Shown piece by piece: positions 18,011-28,228 of a stretch of DNA of 64,000 nucleotides. A program made the translations under genes and the position numbers. The notes under the pieces were generated by a model that saw only the letters and a list, made by a program, of their open reading frames with translations, did not search any database and was not told the DNA's origin. Position 1 is the stretch's first letter. Every line of letters begins with the position of its first letter. Source of the stretch: an uncultured Flavobacteriaceae bacterium (GTDB taxonomy: Bacteria; Bacteroidota; Bacteroidia; Flavobacteriales; Flavobacteriaceae); the NCBI GenBank assembly GCA_905182575.1, contig CAJJCA010000017.1, positions 28,501-92,500 of the forward strand, written 5' to 3'.

Positions 18011-20272
18011 CTATGAAATTGTAATGACTGTTGGGTCGTTTTCAATATCCTCCACAATCTGCTCTACTTTAATTTCTTTTTTAATCTCCTGTTCAACTGC
18101 TGAATGACTTTCTGCATTTTCGTCTGCCAATAAAGGAGCGATCACCAATCCAATCAAACAAGTCAGCTTAATAAGAATGTTCATTGAAGGGCCTGAAGTG
18201 TCTTTAAAAGGATCTCCAACTGTGTCTCCAGTTACAGCAGCTTTGTGAGCTTCTGAACCTTTGTATGTCATTTCACCATTAATCTCTACTCCTGCTTCAA
18301 AGGATTTTTTAGCATTGTCCCAAGCACCACCTGCATTGTTTTGAAATATTGCCCATAACACACCTTACTGTTACACCAGCCATATAACTTCCCAGTGCTT
18401 CAGCTCCCATAAAATAAGCTATAACTAAAGGAGAAACAATGGTTAGCAATCCAGGGAGTAACATTTCTTTTAATGCAGCTTTGGTTGATATGTCAACACA
18501 TTTACCATAATCTGGTGTTCCAGTTCCCTCTAATATTCCGGGGATTTCTCTAAATTGTCTTCTAACTTCCTCTACCATTTCCATGGCGGCTCTTCCAACC
18601 GCTTTCATTGCAAGGGCAGAAAACACCACTGGTATCATTCCACCAATAAACAAAGCGGCTAAAACGTCTGCTTTAAAAATATTAATCCCATCAATTCCTG
18701 TAAAAGTAACATATGCTGCAAAAAGTGCAAGTGCAGTAAGTGCTGCTGATGCAATGGCAAATCCTTTACCAACTGCTGCAGTTGTGTTTCCTACTGAATC
18801 TAATATATCTGTTCGTTCACGAACCTCATCGGGTAAATCACTCATCTCAGCGACTCCACCTGCATTGTCAGCAATAGGACCAAAAGCGTCTATCGCCAAT
18901 TGCATTGCCGTGGTTGCCATCATTGAAGAAGCAGCAATTGCTACCCCATAAAATCCAGCAAAAGTATAGGATCCCCAGATTGCTAATGCAAAAAGGATTA
19001 CTGAACTAAATGTCGACATCATTCCTGTAGACAAACCAGCAATTATGTTAGTTGCAGCACCTGTTGATGAATTTCTAACGATATCCATAACGGGCTTTTT
19101 ACCTAGGGCCGTGTAATATTCTGTAAATAATGAGATTAAATAACCTACACCCAGTCCAACAAGTGTTGCATAAAACACATTGTTATTACTGATGTCTCGG
19201 GTTCCCTCACCAAAGAATCGCATTCATGCATTGTTTCTGGTAACATCCAATCGATTAAAAACCAACCAACAACACCTGTGATTAAAATTGAAACAATGTT
19301 TCCAGTATTTAATGCTCTCTGAACTTCTTTTTCTTTGGCATCATTGCTTTTAATTCGAATTAAAAAAGTTCCAATTATAGAGGAAATAATTCCAACCCCT
19401 GCAATGACTATGGGGAGTAAAATCGGTCCCATTCCGTTAAACGCATCTGAAAACTGAGTTCCAGTAGCGTCAGACATATCTTTTATGATATAATTTCCTA
19501 AAACCATTGAAGCCAAAACTGTGGCAACGTAACTTCCAAAAAGGTCGGCACCCATTCCGGCAACGTCTCCCACATTGTCTCCTACATTATCAGCAATTGT
19601 TGCTGGATTTCGAGGATCGTCTTCGGGAATACCTGCTTCAACTTTTCCAACTAAATCAGCTCCTACGTCAGCAGCTTTTGTGTAAATACCTCCACCTACA
19701 CGTGCAAACAAAGCAATAGATTCTGCTCCTAATGAAAATCCGGCAAGTGCTTCTAGCACAACTGTCATTTCATTATAAAAATTTCCACTTTCCGAAATAA
19801 AGTAAGAAATGAAGAATAAAAAGAATAAGGAAAGACCTAACACAGCAAGACCAGCAACACCTAAACCCATAACAGTTCCTCCACCGAAGGAAACTTTTAG
19901 CGCTTTAGGCAAGCTTGTTCGAGCTGCCTGTGTGGTTCGTGAATTGGCTTCAGTTGCTATTCTCATTCCTATGTTTCCAGCCAATCCAGAGAAGAAAGCG
20001 CCAAAGATAAATGCGGGGATAATAAGGATACTTGTAGTGTCTACAAAGTAAGATATCGCATAGAGCGCACCAGAAGCAACGATTACGAAAATCAATAACA
20101 ATCTGTATTCTGCTCTTAAAAAAGCAAGTGCTCCCTCTTTGATACTTAAAGAGATACTTTGCATTTTCTCATTTCCTGCATCTTGTTTTCTAACCCATTG
20201 GGCTTTGATAAACATGTATACTAAACCTATAAGTGATAATATTATTGGTAGGTAAATAATGTTTTTTTCCAT
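18011..20272 (-). CDS. hppA: Membrane-bound ion-pumping pyrophosphatase (about two frameshifts)
   Basis: Polytopic membrane protein that couples hydrolysis of pyrophosphate to H+ or Na+ export. The substrate-binding signature is complete: [24 protein letters not shown] followed by [20 protein letters not shown]. The second conserved region [19 protein letters not shown] is also present. [10 protein letters not shown] carries Ala where K+-independent enzymes carry Lys, which points to a K+-dependent type. The C-terminal region has [37 protein letters not shown]. Breaks lie near 19210 and 18350. The last ~35 residues form an acidic tail beyond the final helix. Whether it pumps Na+ or H+ is not decided. 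Confidence 0.93.
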
Positions 20273-20363
20273 TTCTTAATTTCTTTTCAATTGCGGGCGT
20301 AAAAATAACCAAATTGAATAATAAAGGGGTATAAAAACTAGGGTTTTTAATATCTTTGTTTTC

Positions 20364-20375
20364 GTGTGCGCACAC
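20364..20375. repeat. 12-bp perfect palindrome GTGTGCGCACAC
   Basis: A perfect palindrome in the 127-nt gap between the DUF5686 gene and hppA (both minus strand). It stands out as GC-rich in an AT-rich gap, and its symmetry suits a dimeric regulator. A TATCTTTG on the plus strand lies just beside it, but no plus-strand gene starts there. Confidence 0.4.
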
Positions 20376-20399
20376 TAATAATCAAGGTGTTTATAAATA

Positions 20400-22919
20400 T
20401 TAAAACGTAGGTCTAAACGCAACTCTAACGCCCATCTCAGGTGATTGAGTACCATTCAAAGCTTGGTATTGGTTTCTCCATATAAAATCTAATCTAAAAA
20501 ATCGCACTTGTCCCAAGCCAAGGTTCTCGAAACCAAAACCATATTCATAATAGGGTTTTTGATCTGGTGATTGAATCTCCAGTTGGGTATCCAAAAGCAC
20601 TTTATTTGCATTTGACAAAGACCCATAAGCCATACGAAAAGTCATTAAAAGCCTGAGTTTTAGCTCCTTTACGTAGGGCAGTCGGTTCGTTATAAAACCA
20701 TTAAAATGATGCTCAATGTGGGTGTTAAAATAAGTATCCGTGACAAAATCGTAATAGCTGAGTAGAGAAAAAGTGTTTTTTTCTAAAGAGAAAGTCTGAT
20801 TAGCAGGAACCGAAAAAAGAGAAGGCAACGGAACTTTGTCGAAAGATTTCCCTGCTTCGATGGTGGCATCTAGAATACCGAATTTACTCAATTTTATCGG
20901 GTAGTTTTGCGAAAGTTGAACTTGCGTATAATTCAAATTACTTCCAATAAAACCGGCAACTCCTTTCTTTAGTTTTATAATTGTTGAGGGATAGAGGTTG
21001 TTTCCAAATCGCTGAAAAACACCGTAACCAAAAACCTTTCGTTTTGGTGTGAATATCATTCTAAACTCAAAACCTGAATCAACATATTCGTTTTTGGTGT
21101 CACCCCCTACCAGATAGCCAATCGAAAAACGATCAGGGTCAGCTGAGGCTATATCTCTTAAATACCACAACGTACTTAAGTGCAAGTTTTTAGTGATGGC
21201 ATAATCTGTCAGCACCTTGAAATCTTGAACATCGGTTCTGAAATAATTATTCCCCCGTTTAAAAAGCGCATCAGCAAAAGGATCAAAAACAAGTGGATCT
21301 TCACTCATCAGTTTCCCGCCGAATTGCTGCAGATCATCGGAATAAGAAACACCAAAGATGACACGAGGTCGATTGCCAATTAAAAAATTAGCTGATAAAC
21401 CATAATTCCAGCTTTTGTTTTTAAGGCCATGTGTCAGATATGATTGAAATCTAAATCTGTCATTTTGGGAGTTGAATGTCCTAAAACCAACTTTTATTTT
21501 AGTACCCTGGATTTCATTACTACCCACTGTTCGCCAAAGGTCACCCAACTGAAGGCTTTTAGAGACAGGGAGATAGCCTGACGTTAAGATTGTTATGTTC
21601 CTAGATATCTTTTTAATCTGATCAACATTTTTTAACTGATTCACCATCCTAAACAACTTTTGATCATCTGCCTGAACAGGAATCTCTTTCCTCCAATAGG
21701 TTTCGTCTTGTTCAAATTGATCCACTCGAAATTGTGGTTCTTGGTCTTCAAACATTTCTAGAGCAATTCCCTTGTTCAGCTCATATTTATCAAAAAAGTC
21801 AACCTGTTTTACATAGAGTCCTTTTTCTTCGTCACTTTTGGTTAATATCGTAAAATCCGCTTCATACTCATCCTTTAATGGAAGGTAGATCGAATCCTGA
21901 ATGATAAAAGATTTCTCAAGAAACAAATTCTGAACAAGATTTAAATTTATCTTAGGATTTGTACGCATTTCAATATAGGTCAATGCATAATCCTTAGCCG
22001 TAACACTAAACTTTCCCTCAAAAGCTAGATCTCCATCCTCTATTGGAAAAAAATGAATCAAATATTCTTTTCCATTTGTAGTCTCTAGACTATCGTTTAA
22101 AACATAATGATAAACACTGTAACCATGTTTAGAAATTGGACTTACAAAAGTTCGATTCACCAAAGGAATATCATCCGAATAAACATCTATATCAAAAAAA
22201 ATATTCTGAATCGATTAAAAACAAAACCATTTTGTTCGATTCCAACGCTTCGCTTTGCAATGATCTTTTCCGCTTGAAGATCTTTTTGATTGTCCCCTAA
22301 AAAATTTCTTACGGTTTGGCCTGCAAAAACAGGAATATAGAAACCCGATTTAGTTTTATTTTGAACAATTATTTTAGACAGAGATTCGAAATCACCTTTA
22401 ATCCATTTTGACAATGAAGTGGAATCAATGTTAGTCAAACCTATTTCCATATTTCGAACTCGGTTATAGCTGTAATCACTAACCAACTTCAAACCATTCT
22501 TACGTTTATTCTTCCAAATTTTTTCAAGAATTTTATAAGCAGGGTTTTCTTTCTTTTTAAGTCTCTTTTTAGGCTTAAGCAAAAGAACAACCTCATCGAG
22601 TTGCCCCGCTTCAACCATCGTGATTTTATAAGAATTTTTGATCCTAGGTTTGAGTGAAATCACTCGAGTCTTCATCCCAACATAGCTAACCTCAAATGAC
22701 TCATGATTTTCCTCGGTGAGTAATTCAAAGTAACCTTCGAAATCTGTAACCACACCATCTGCAACATCAGTAAAGTAGAACGTGTGCGTTGGGTATTGGG
22801 GTTTTAAGATTGTCTCTCACAAATCCCTTTATTACTGTCTGCGAAAAGGAAAAATTAGAAACAAAAAAGAGAAACGCTAGATTAAAATAAAATTTATAAA
22901 TGGCGAATATTGATTTTAA
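20400..22919 (-). CDS. DUF5686 / carboxypeptidase-regulatory-like outer-membrane protein (about two frameshifts)
   Basis: The N-terminal signal peptide (KFYFNLAFLFFVSNFSFSQ) is followed by a CarboxypepD_reg-like beta-sandwich: TVIKGFVRDNLKTPIPNAHVLL, then DFEGYFEL and SYVGMKTRVISL. A helical linker (KNRKNGLKLVSDYSYNRV) follows. The long C-terminal half (about residues 230-830) is rich in aromatic beta-strands such as FRFQSYLTHGLKNKSWNYG and ends MGVRVAFRPTF, as in an outer-membrane barrel. This architecture is the DUF5686 family, common in Bacteroidota and of unknown function. Breaks lie near 22775 and 22175. No ATG is seen at the expected start, so 22919 is approximate. Confidence 0.82.
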
Positions 22920-22933
22920 GTGGGGTTATTTAT

Positions 22934-23915
22934 TTAATCCCTGTACATTACTTTTTTAACCGCTTTAATTACATCAACACTGTTAGGAAGCCATTCGGCT
23001 AAAAGAACAGGGGAATAAGGGGCGGGCGTATCTGCAGTATTAATTTTTTCGATCGGTGCATCCAAGAAATCAAAGATTTCACTTTGAACCTGATACGTTA
23101 TTTCGGTTGCAACATTTCCAAAAGGCCATGCTTCTTCTAAAATCACCAAGCGATTGGTTTTTTTGACAGAATCAAAAATTGCCTGATAATCCATTGGACG
23201 AATGGTTCTTAAATCAATAATTTCACAGTCAATCCCATCTTTGATAAGAGATTCGGCAGCAGTATATGCCTCCTTAATTATTTTACCAAAAGAAATAATT
23301 CTATCATCTTTCCCTTTTCTTTTAATTTCAGCAACACCAATGGGCAGGGTGTACTCGCCCTCGGGCACTTCACCCTTATCCCCATACATTTGTTCCGATT
23401 CCATGAAAATTACAGGATCATTATCTCTAATCGCAGATTTTAGCAATCCTTTTGCATCATAGGGGTTTGAAGGAATGATTACTTTAAGTCCTGGACAATT
23501 GGCATACCAGCTCTCAAAAGCTTGCGAATGCGTTGCCGCAAGTTGGCCTGCTGACCCAGTTGGTCCTCTAAAAACAATTGGACAAGGAAATTGACCTCCA
23601 GACATTTGTCTGATTTTAGCAGCATTATTAATGATTTGGTCAATACCAACCAAAGCAAAGTTAAAAGTCATATACTCTATTATAGGTCTGTTTACCGGTC
23701 ATGGTTGACCCAACGCCTATCCCTGAAAAACCAAGCTCTGAAATGGGGGTGTCAATTACCCTTTTTTCACCAAATTCATCGAGCATTCCTTTTGAAGCTT
23801 TGTAAGCACCGTTATACTCGGCAACTTCCTCACCCATTAAATAAACGCTTTCGTCTCGTCTCATTTCTTCGCTCATCGCCTGACAAATGGCTTCTCTAAA
23901 TTGAATTGTTTTCAT
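22934..23915 (-). CDS. pdhB: Pyruvate dehydrogenase E1 component, beta subunit (one frameshift)
   Basis: Transketolase-type beta subunit of the pyruvate dehydrogenase E1 heterotetramer. It starts [18 protein letters not shown], then [18 protein letters not shown] and [18 protein letters not shown]. The frame is broken near 23690. The rest has [35 protein letters not shown] and a C-terminal domain with LRTIRPMD and [12 protein letters not shown]. Total ~327 residues, the expected size. The E1 alpha and E2 genes are not adjacent in this window. A TAAATTTG box on the minus strand at 23939-23946 fits the promoter consensus 24 nt upstream. Confidence 0.93.
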
Positions 23916-23938
23916 CTAAAATTATATGTATTGAAGCG

Positions 23939-23946
23939 CAAATTTA
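23939..23946 (-). promoter_or_regulatory. -7 promoter element of pdhB
   Basis: TAAATTTG on the minus strand matches TAnnTTTG and lies 23 nt before the pdhB ATG at 23915. No clear TTTG is found at the right distance upstream. Confidence 0.4.
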
Positions 23947-24061
23947 ATTAAATGTTAACTGATAAGTTTTATCATTATCAAACTTTTTAATTTTGTTAAC
24001 CAAAAAATAGCTTCTTTAACACTAATTTAGCTGAAATGTACGATTCTCGAACTGTGACATT

Positions 24062-24686
24062 ATGAAATTAATCCAACTAACTATTAAGGGTATTTCCTAC
24101 AGTGAAACCCAAACTGGTGCCTACGCCTTGATTCTTAAGGAAGCAGAGGGAGACCGTCGTTTACCAATAATCATTGGTGGTTTCGAAGCACAATCGGTCG
24201 CCATAGCGTTGGAAAAAGAATTAAAACCAAAAAGACCACTCACACACGATCTTTTCCAAAATCATTGCTTAAATTTTTAACATCCATGTAAAACAAGCCC
24301 CCCATCACAAACTTGTGGATGGTGTTTTTTATTCTAGTATTATTTGCGAAAGAGATAAAATTGAGGAAATTATAGATGCCCGGACATCAGATGCAATAGC
24401 AATGGCACTTCGATTTAATGCCCCGATTTTTGTTTATGATTCAATTTTAAAACAAGCTGGTTTTAATTCGGAAGAAATTTCTAAAGATGATGGGGATAAA
24501 AGTGAAGACAATTGGATTCAGAGTTTTGTTGAGGAACAAAGCAAACAAAAAGAACTTCCCGACGATCTCATAAAATTATCGTTGTCTAATCTAAAAACAC
24601 TTCTCAACAAATTGGTGAACCTTGAAGACTATGAAAAAGCAGTCAAAATAAGGGATGAAATTTCCAAACGAGAAACTAATAAATAG
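24062..24686 (+). CDS. Bifunctional nuclease-domain protein with C-terminal UVR motif (one frameshift)
   Basis: The N-terminal domain starts MKLIQLTIKGISYSETQTGAYALILKE and continues RRLPIIIGGFEAQSVAIALE. After a break near 24265 come FYSSIICERDKIEEIIDARTSDAIAMALRFNAPIFV, the two conserved blocks of the bifunctional nuclease (DUF151) domain. Bacteroidota members carry a C-terminal UvrB/UvrC-like helical hairpin, seen here as LLNKLVNLEDYEKAVKIRDEI. The biochemical role in bacteria is uncertain; plant and mycobacterial homologues have been reported to have DNase/RNase activity. It lies divergently to pdhB and 82 nt upstream of thyA. Confidence 0.85.
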
Positions 24687-24768
24687 TGTTAATCTTTTTT
24701 TGAAAACTATTTTTGTTTGGAAATAAATCATAGATATTTCTATTTTAGAAATTATTAAATAAACGTAA

Positions 24769-25593
24769 ATGCAACAATATCTTGATCTCGTAAAACACAT
24801 TCAGCAACATGGTGTTGAAAAAACTGATCGAACTGGCACTGGAACTAAAAGTGTTTTTGGTTATCAGATGCGATTTGATCTGTCAGAGGGCTTTCCCTTG
24901 GTTACAACCAAAAAAATCCATGTCAAGTCTGTGATATTTGAACTTTTATGGTTTTTAAAAGGAGATACAAACGTCGGTTACCTTACGGAAAATGGCGTCA
25001 GAATTTGGAACGAATGGGCCGATGAAAACGGAAACCTTGGTCCTGTCTACGGTCACCAATGGCGCAACTGGAATGATGAAGGAATTGATCAGATTAAAGA
25101 AGTAATCAGTTCACTTAAAAACAACCCTGACAGTCGAAGAATGCTAGTTTCTGCATGGAATCCAAGTGTTATGCCTGACACTAAAGTTTCTTTCTCAGAA
25201 AATGTTGCTAACAATAAAGTTGCTTTACCCCCCTGTCATGCATTTTTTCAATTTTATGTTGCGGAAGGAAAACTATCCTGTCAGCTTTATCAAAGAAGTG
25301 CAGATGTATTTTTAGGAGTTCCTTTTAATATTGCTTCTTATGCATTATTGACCTTAATGATGGCTCAGGTTTGCGGTTTAGAGCCCGGGGATTTCGTTCA
25401 CACTTTCGGGGATGCACACATTTATTCCAACCACAAGGAACAGATTGAAGAGCAACTTGCCAGAGACACTAAACCACTTCCTAAAATGATTCTTAATCCT
25501 GAAATAAAAGATATTTTAGATTTTAAATATGAAGATTTTGATTTAATCGGTTATGATCCACACCCATTAATCAAAGGGAAGGTTGCAGTATAG
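24769..25593 (+). CDS. thyA: Thymidylate synthase
   Basis: Intact 274-residue ThyA, converting dUMP and methylene-THF to dTMP and DHF. Visible landmarks are DRTGTGT at residues 20-26, [19 protein letters not shown], the catalytic cysteine C156 in [31 protein letters not shown] and the folate-binding C-terminus [10 protein letters not shown]. It is followed convergently, after 5 nt, by an aminotransferase gene. Dihydrofolate reductase (folA), the enzyme that recycles its DHF product, is about 1.2 kb downstream on the same strand. Confidence 0.98.
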   Translation: MQQYLDLVKHIQQHGVEKTDRTGTGTKSVFGYQMRFDLSEGFPLVTTKKIHVKSVIFELLWFLKGDTNVGYLTENGVRIWNEWADENGNLGPVYGHQWRNWNDEGIDQIKEVISSLKNNPDSRRMLVSAWNPSVMPDTKVSFSENVANNKVALPPCHAFFQFYVAEGKLSCQLYQRSADVFLGVPFNIASYALLTLMMAQVCGLEPGDFVHTFGDAHIYSNHKEQIEEQLARDTKPLPKMILNPEIKDILDFKYEDFDLIGYDPHPLIKGKVAV

Positions 25594-25598
25594 CCAAA

Positions 25599-26639
25599 CT
25601 AAACAAACACTTTTTCATCAAATACACTAAGGAGTTTTTCAATGTCCGTTTCTGTATTATAGAAGTGAACTGAAAAACGAATATAGTTTCCTCGATGGGA
25701 GAATCTAATCTTTGATTCTTCTAATATTTTACTAATTGATTCCTCATAAGGAATACTAACAATACTACTTTGTTTTTTCCGACTTGAATAAGCGGGTTTG
25801 AGGCCTAAATCACTAAGTCCCTTTCTTAATTTGGACAAAAGAATATGATTTTTTTCAATCAATTTTTCAAATCCATTTGATTTTAAATAGTCTAATGCAA
25901 AAACTAATGAGGCAGCTGCAAGAATATTAAAATGTCCTGCAAAAACCTTTGTTTGCATTTCCGCATTTGTGCTATTCGTGAGCCTTAGGAAATCATCCGA
26001 AACAGCGATAAAACCACTCCCAAAACCAGCGAGTAACCACTTGTATCCACTACAAACTATTGCATCGAACGACAATTCTGAAAAGTTAAAAACATTGGTT
26101 CCTATATACTGCGTGGCGTCTCCAATGATTAGTAATTCGGGATATTTATTTTTTAATTCCGATATAAAATCTAAGTCGATAATTAATCCGTTGGTGTATT
26201 GAACAATGCTTAAAACCAAAACATCTATTGAATTTTTTTCTAAACTTTCAAAATTAGAAATACTAATATTTTCTTGCATTTTGACAGAAAATAGATTAAA
26301 ATCACGTTCCTCAATAGCAGACAAAAGAGAATGATAGTCCTCGTCAATAAACAAGAGGTTTGTCCCTGGCTTTAACCGATCCAAAACAAGTCTAATTCCA
26401 GTGGAAAAATTAGGAACAAAATAAGTTTGATCTTTTTGGGAGCTAATAAAATTAGCGATTGAAGCATGTGTTTTGTCTAAACGCTCGTAAGCATTTAGCT
26501 TGTACTTATCTCCCTCATTGAGGTATTCCAATTCAAAATTCACTCTGAAATCATAGAGAGATTTTGACATTAAACCGACATATGCCGTGTTTAAATAAGT
26601 AGAGGAGTTTAATAACGGGAAATCGTTTCGAATCTCCAT
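25599..26639 (-). CDS. Class V aminotransferase-like PLP protein
   Basis: Intact 346-residue fold-type I PLP protein. It begins NDFPLLNSSTYLNTAYVGLMS, as in kynureninase/cysteine-desulfurase relatives. It has VLSIVQYTNGLIIDL, the Asp of IIGDATQYIGT and the PLP lysine K200 in CSGYKWLLAGFGSGF. The C-terminus reads IRFSVHFYNTETDIEKLL. Length is short for the class (usually 370-400 residues). There is no cysteine loop as in IscS/SufS, so desulfurase activity is unlikely. The substrate is unknown, and the genes around it (thyA, folA) do not suggest one. Confidence 0.82.
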   Translation of the reverse strand: MEIRNDFPLLNSSTYLNTAYVGLMSKSLYDFRVNFELEYLNEGDKYKLNAYERLDKTHASIANFISSQKDQTYFVPNFSTGIRLVLDRLKPGTNLLFIDEDYHSLLSAIEERDFNLFSVKMQENISISNFESLEKNSIDVLVLSIVQYTNGLIIDLDFISELKNKYPELLIIGDATQYIGTNVFNFSELSFDAIVCSGYKWLLAGFGSGFIAVSDDFLRLTNSTNAEMQTKVFAGHFNILAAASLVFALDYLKSNGFEKLIEKNHILLSKLRKGLSDLGLKPAYSSRKKQSSIVSIPYEESISKILEESKIRFSHRGNYIRFSVHFYNTETDIEKLLSVFDEKVFV

Positions 26640-26753
26640 AAATTAATTAGAAATTGTACATTTGTTATTTCAAAATTAATCTATTTAGATTTATTTTAAC
26701 TGAAATTTAAATTAAATCTATCGTGTTTTAAACAAAACACTAATTCATGATTT

Positions 26754-27330
26754 ATGAGTTCTAAAAATGCCATTGATAAAGCAAATGAGAAATTGCTTTT
26801 TGAAGCTGAAAATGACAAAAAATTGAGTTACATAGAAAAAATCAAAGAGGTTACCATCATTGCCGCAGCAGCAGAAAACAATGCTTTAGGCAAAGACAAC
26901 AGATTGATTTGGCATATACCAGAAGATCTTAAGCGTTTTAAACGACTTACTTCTGGTCATGCAATTATTATGGGGAGAAAAACTTTTGAATCGCTTCCCA
27001 AGGCGCTTCCCAATACAAATCCGATTCCTTGTTTCAAAAAACAAAAGTTATACCGCCGAAGGTGCTAGCGTTTGTCATAACCTTGAGGAAGCCATGGCGC
27101 TGGCTGAAGATGACAGCCAACCTTTTATAATTGGAGGAGGACAAATTTATGAGCAAGCAATGGAGATCGCGCACAAAATCGAGCTGACTCGTGTGCATAA
27201 AGATTATGAGGCAGATACATTTTTTCCGTTCATTGACCTTAGTAAATGGAAAATCATATCGGAAGAAAGTTTTGAAGGTTTTAAAGATGAACCTTCCCAT
27301 TTTTCCTATTTAACCTATATTAAAAAATAA
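26754..27330 (+). CDS. folA: Dihydrofolate reductase with N-terminal extension (one frameshift)
   Basis: The DHFR core starts at VTIIAAAAENNALGKDNRLIWHIPEDLKRFK and continues HAIIMGRKTFESLP. A break near 27020 follows, then SKNKSYTAEG, PFIIGGGQIYEQAM and ADTFFPFI. It reduces DHF for thymidylate and one-carbon metabolism. No ATG exists at the usual start. The nearest in-frame one is at 26754, adding 33 mostly charged residues (IDKANEKLLFEAENDKKLSY), which may be the tail of a 2TM-DHFR fusion known in some relatives, a real extension or a misread. fabD follows 12 nt downstream. Confidence 0.88.
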
Positions 27331-27342
27331 TATCAATTTAAG

Positions 27343-28224
27343 ATGGAAGCATATATTTTTCCTGGACAAGGTTCTCAATTCCCAGGAATGGGTAAAGACC
27401 TTTTCGATCAATATGAGATTGCAAAAAAACTATTTAATCAAGCCAACGAAATCTTGGGCTTTGATCTTTCAAAAATTATTTTTGAAGGCGCAAAAGAAGA
27501 CCTCCAACAAACGAGTGTAACCCAACCTGCTATTTATGTTCATTCGGTGATCCTTTCCAAAGTAATGGGAGACAATTTCAACCCTGATGCTGTCGCTGGG
27601 CATTCACTAGGAGAATTCTCGGCCTTGACTGCTGCAGGAGCGATTGACTTCGAGTCTGGATTAAAGTTGGTTTCCAAAAGAGCTGAAGCCATGCAAAAAG
27701 CATGTGATCACGAACCGGGAACCATGGCTGCTGTCCTTGGAATGGAAGACGGTTTGGTCGAAAAAATTTGTGCTGAAACCGAAGGTATTGTTGTTGCAGC
27801 AAACTATAACTGCCCAGGTCAATTGGTCATTTCTGGTGCTGTGCCGGCGATTGAAATGGCGTGTGAAAGCCTTAAAAATGCTGGAGCAAGAAGGGCATTG
27901 ATTCTTCCCGTAGGAGGTGCTTTTCATTCTCCTTTAATGGAGCCAGCAAGGATTGAGCTTGCAAACGCAATTGACGCTACTTCATTCAAAACACCACGAT
28001 GCCCTGTCTATCAAAACGTTGTTGCTAAAGCTGTTAATGATCCTTTGGAAATACAAAAAAACTTAATTGATCAGCTTACTGCTCCTGTAAAATGGACACA
28101 AAGCATCAACGAAATGCTAAAAGCAGGTGCAACTTCTTTTATTGAAGTTGGTCCAGGAAAAGTATTACAAGGTTTGGTGAAAAAGATTTCCAAAGAAGCA
28201 AACGCCGCTTCAGCTGTAATCTGA
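27343..28224 (+). CDS. fabD: Malonyl-CoA:ACP transacylase
   Basis: Intact 293-residue FabD, which loads malonyl groups onto acyl carrier protein for fatty-acid synthesis. It has the PGQGSQFPGMG loop at residues 7-17, the nucleophile S88 in AGHSLGEFSALTAAG, the Arg of LVSKRAEAMQ and the catalytic H195 in GGAFHSPLM. The C-terminal FIEVGPGKVLQGLVKKI is also typical. It follows folA at 12 nt and ends 4 nt from the convergent DegT-type aminotransferase. Confidence 0.97.
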   Translation: MEAYIFPGQGSQFPGMGKDLFDQYEIAKKLFNQANEILGFDLSKIIFEGAKEDLQQTSVTQPAIYVHSVILSKVMGDNFNPDAVAGHSLGEFSALTAAGAIDFESGLKLVSKRAEAMQKACDHEPGTMAAVLGMEDGLVEKICAETEGIVVAANYNCPGQLVISGAVPAIEMACESLKNAGARRALILPVGGAFHSPLMEPARIELANAIDATSFKTPRCPVYQNVVAKAVNDPLEIQKNLIDQLTAPVKWTQSINEMLKAGATSFIEVGPGKVLQGLVKKISKEANAASAVI

Positions 28225-28228
28225 TTTT

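Noticed and set aside
18583..18951. 122-codon plus-strand frame opposite hppA
   Set aside because: It is the complement of a highly conserved, Ala/Gly-rich membrane protein gene, and its translation shows no family resemblance. It is a shadow frame.
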